DNA of 63,231 bases. It comes from an uncultured Collinsella sp. (GTDB taxonomy: Bacteria; Actinomycetota; Coriobacteriia; Coriobacteriales; Coriobacteriaceae). A program made the position numbers and the translations under genes. Where the stretch lies: positions 1 to 63,231 of the forward strand of contig CAKUGF010000011.1 of assembly GCA_934654585.1 (NCBI GenBank), given 5' to 3'. The notes under the pieces were generated by a model. The model was not told where the DNA came from. It did no database searches and was given only the letters and a program-made list of their open reading frames with translations. Shown piece after piece: positions 61,110-63,231 of this stretch (positions are counted from its first letter, which is position 1; every line of letters begins with the position of its first letter).

Positions 61110-63073
61110 GCTCGGATAACACGCTCGTGGAATGCCCCGTCATCGTGGGCACGGCGGGGCACGTTGACCACGGCAAGTCGGCGCTTATCGAGGCGCTGAC
61201 GGGCAAAAATCCCGACCGCTTGGAGGTCGAGCGTCGCCGCGGCATGACCGTGGAGCTCGGCTTTGGCGAGCTGGCCCTGCCGAGCGGCAAGATCGTGGGC
61301 TTGGTCGATGTGCCGGGCCATGCGCACTACCTGCGCGCCATGGTGCAGGGCGCGACGGGTATCGACGTGGCTGTGCTGGTGGTGTCGGCCGTCGAGGGCG
61401 TGATGCCGCAGACGCGCGAGCACGTGCATGTGCTGGAGCTGTTGGGCGTTTCGCACATGGTAGTCGCGCTGACGATGTGTGACCTGGCCGATGCCGAGAT
61501 GACCGAGCTTGCCGAGCTCGACGTCGATGACTTTTTGTCGGGCACCGTGTTTGCGGGCGCCCCGATCGTCCCCGTGTCGTCCAAGACGGGCGAGGGGATT
61601 GATGTGCTGCTGGCCGCGCTCGACGAGTGCGTGGATACCTGTTGGGGCGCCTGTCGCGATCGCGCCGAGCGAACCGACGCCGCGCCGCGCCTGCCGATCG
61701 ACCGCTGCTTTACGATCATGGGCGCTGGCACCGTCGTGACGGGAACACTGCACGATGCGCCGATTGCGGTGGGCAATGAGCTCGTCGCGCTGCCGTCGCG
61801 CACGGACTGTCGCGTGCGCGGAATTCAGGTGCATGGCGACACACAGCGGGCGCTGCCCGGTCAGCGTGTAGCGCTCAACCTGGTAGGCGATGGCGTCGCT
61901 TCGCTCGATCGCGGTGAGATGCTCGGCGTAGAGGGCCGCTTTGGCCAGACGCTGCGTTTTATGATGACGTTTACCTACCTGGGCCGTGAGGGTGCCAAGC
62001 CGCGTGTGCTCGAGTCGGGCGCGCGCGTGCACGTGATGGCGGGTACGGCGGAGGTCGTCGGCCGCATCATGCTCATGGAGGGCGAGGCTCCCATGGCGGT
62101 GGGCGAGACGCGTACCGTTCAGGTTCGTCTGGAGGACCCGCTGCCGCTGCGCGCCGGCGACCATGCCGTGGTTCTGTCGTATTCGCCGGTGATGCTCATT
62201 GGCGGCGGGCGCGTGCTGCTGTCACGCTGCCGTCGCTCGCGCGAGCTTGCCGACGGGGAGCGTGCACTGTATGCGGCACTCGAGGCTGGAGATGTTGCCG
62301 GTGCGTTGGACGCGTGGCTGGCGCTGCAGACGTTGCCGGTTGCGGCTGGCGATATTGTTGCGGCGCTGGATGTTGCCGCGGGCGAGGTTGACGCTGCGTT
62401 GCATGGGCTGGTGGCGCAGGGTGCTGTGCGCGAGCTTGTCACGGGCGACGTGACGCTGTACGCGAACGCTGCGGTGCTCGACGCCGCGATGGATGCGCTG
62501 GTCTCGACCCTGTCCGCCATGCACGCGGCTGCTCCCAAGGAGACGGGCTTTACGCCGGGCGCTGTCGCGCATGCCGCTTGGCCCGGTGCCGGTGACGATG
62601 TTGCAGCGGCTTTGATCGCCGAGGGTTGCACGCGCGGCGTCTGCGCGACCGAGGGTGCCGAGGTATTCGACCCGCACTCCGCTGCCGCTGCGGCGCGCGT
62701 CCTGCGTGAGGCCTGCGAGCGCATTGTGGCCCTGCTGGACGAGGCGGGCCTGGATGCGCCGACGTTGCCTGAGGTGGGCGAGCAGCTACAGCTCGATCGC
62801 GACACCATGACGCGTGCCCTGCGCGAGCTGTCGCTCAACCGCTCGATCGTAAAGGTCGAACGCGACGTTGCCCTGTCCGCTGCTGCCGAGGCCCACGCTC
62901 GCGAGCTCGTCGCCGCGGCCATCGACGCTGCCGGTGGCGCTGCCACCACAAGCGTCCTGCGCGAGGCCCTGGGCGTGTCGCGCAAACGTGCCATCAGCAT
63001 CCTAGAGCACCTAGACGCCGTGCGCTTCACAACACTCGACAAAGAAGCCGGCGGCCTCCGCTCCCTGCGCTAG
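61106..63073 (+). CDS. selB: Selenocysteine-specific elongation factor
   Basis: The 655-residue translation factor delivers Sec-tRNA to UGA codons marked by SECIS loops. The GTPase domain has G1 'GTAGHVDHGKS' (residues 15-25), the switch 'RGMTVELGFGEL', G3 'DVPGHAHYLRAM' and G4 'TMCDLAD'. EF-Tu-like domains follow ('RCFTIMGAGTVVTGTL'), and the C-terminal half has winged-helix domains that bind SECIS. It reads the UGA codons of fdhF and selD in this window. Confidence 0.96.
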   Translation: MSSDNTLVECPVIVGTAGHVDHGKSALIEALTGKNPDRLEVERRRGMTVELGFGELALPSGKIVGLVDVPGHAHYLRAMVQGATGIDVAVLVVSAVEGVMPQTREHVHVLELLGVSHMVVALTMCDLADAEMTELAELDVDDFLSGTVFAGAPIVPVSSKTGEGIDVLLAALDECVDTCWGACRDRAERTDAAPRLPIDRCFTIMGAGTVVTGTLHDAPIAVGNELVALPSRTDCRVRGIQVHGDTQRALPGQRVALNLVGDGVASLDRGEMLGVEGRFGQTLRFMMTFTYLGREGAKPRVLESGARVHVMAGTAEVVGRIMLMEGEAPMAVGETRTVQVRLEDPLPLRAGDHAVVLSYSPVMLIGGGRVLLSRCRRSRELADGERALYAALEAGDVAGALDAWLALQTLPVAAGDIVAALDVAAGEVDAALHGLVAQGAVRELVTGDVTLYANAAVLDAAMDALVSTLSAMHAAAPKETGFTPGAVAHAAWPGAGDDVAAALIAEGCTRGVCATEGAEVFDPHSAAAAARVLREACERIVALLDEAGLDAPTLPEVGEQLQLDRDTMTRALRELSLNRSIVKVERDVALSAAAEAHARELVAAAIDAAGGAATTSVLREALGVSRKRAISILEHLDAVRFTTLDKEAGGLRSLR

Positions 63074-63084
63074 GGCCCCTCATC

Positions 63085-63151
63085 AGTTGCGGTGAAATAC
63101 GGACTGTTTACCCCTATATCTAGTCCATTTAGTCCGTATTCCACCGCAACT
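63085..63151. repeat. Inverted repeat of the GCGGTGAAATA family after selB
   Basis: Arms 63085-63105 and 63131-63151 match at 20 of 21 positions with core GCGGTGAAATACGGACT. It is clearly related to 10651-10717. It may end the selAB transcript although it lacks a T-run. Confidence 0.75.
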
Positions 63152-63193
63152 TCCGGTTGATTTTCAATCTCAACGCAACAGCCTGGACGGAGA

Positions 63194-63221
63194 CCGCGTT
63201 TCCGCAGCTAGCGCAACGCGG
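63194..63221. other. Short hairpin at the right edge
   Basis: CCGCGTT (63194-63200) pairs with AACGCGG (63215-63221); an alternative AGCTAG/CTAGCT pairing overlaps it. The element is cut by the window end, so its nature is open. Confidence 0.35.
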
Positions 63222-63231
63222 AACTAGCTCC

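Noticed and set aside
63152..63231. Possible selC (tRNA-Sec) after selB
   Set aside because: No long acceptor stem, no TCA anticodon loop and no T-arm could be found on either strand in the remaining bases.
1..63231. CRISPR array or transposase/integrase gene
   Set aside because: No regularly spaced direct repeats and no protein with transposase or integrase motifs were seen; only non-coding palindromic elements are present.

Overview
The window reads as chromosomal DNA of a strictly anaerobic, high-GC gut actinobacterium of the class Coriobacteriia, most likely Collinsella or a close relative. This rests on GC-rich codon use, CCA-encoded tRNAs, dense selenium and molybdenum metabolism, a Hyf-type formate hydrogenlyase, C-GCAxxG-C-C and double-cubane proteins, and many short palindromic intergenic repeats. 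The genus is inferred from gene content, not from a database match.

Layout. 1-13.2 kb is housekeeping and accessory: rpiB (cut by the window edge), cysteine desulfidase, a HAD hydrolase, rpsA, the RNase P RNA, a YigZ protein, a C-GCAxxG-C-C protein, metY, an MFS exporter, xpt, a release-factor-like protein, a lipid kinase and a ClC channel. 13.4-18.9 kb is a molybdenum block: moeA, a MoaB/Mog protein and modABC, in which ModB carries an unusual extracytoplasmic domain. 19.4-26.0 kb holds two paralogous double-cubane-cluster reductase-like proteins and their ATP-dependent activator, directly followed by selD (itself a selenoprotein), yedF, a DUF3343 protein and a cysteine desulfurase-like enzyme. 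26.1-38.4 kb is one gene for a surface protein of about 4082 residues. 38.5-41.6 kb has brnQ, tRNA-Pro and tRNA-Gly with duplicated tRNA fragments, and a RelB/PIN toxin-antitoxin pair. 42.0-63.1 kb is one long plus-strand block: hydN, selenocysteine fdhF, hyfABCDEFGHI, hycH, hycI, focA, an orphan molybdopterin oxidoreductase, selA and selB.

How it fits together. Formate made during fermentation would move through FocA, be oxidised by FdhF (Mo, bis-MGD, Sec140), and its electrons would pass through HydN/HyfA/HyfH/HyfI to the NiFe site in HyfG, releasing H2. The membrane arm has three antiporter-like subunits (HyfB, HyfD, HyfF), which suggests ion pumping. The molybdenum genes supply the cofactor metal. 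SelD supplies selenophosphate, SelA makes Sec-tRNA and SelB delivers it to the UGA codons in fdhF and selD. HycI and HycH mature the hydrogenase. No hyp genes and no selC tRNA were seen in the window.

Noncoding DNA is rich in structure: two MITE-like elements with 38-bp and 21-bp terminal inverted repeats sit back to back before xpt, two long imperfect palindromes lie elsewhere, and a dispersed family of GGGAC/GTCCC palindromes occurs at least five times.
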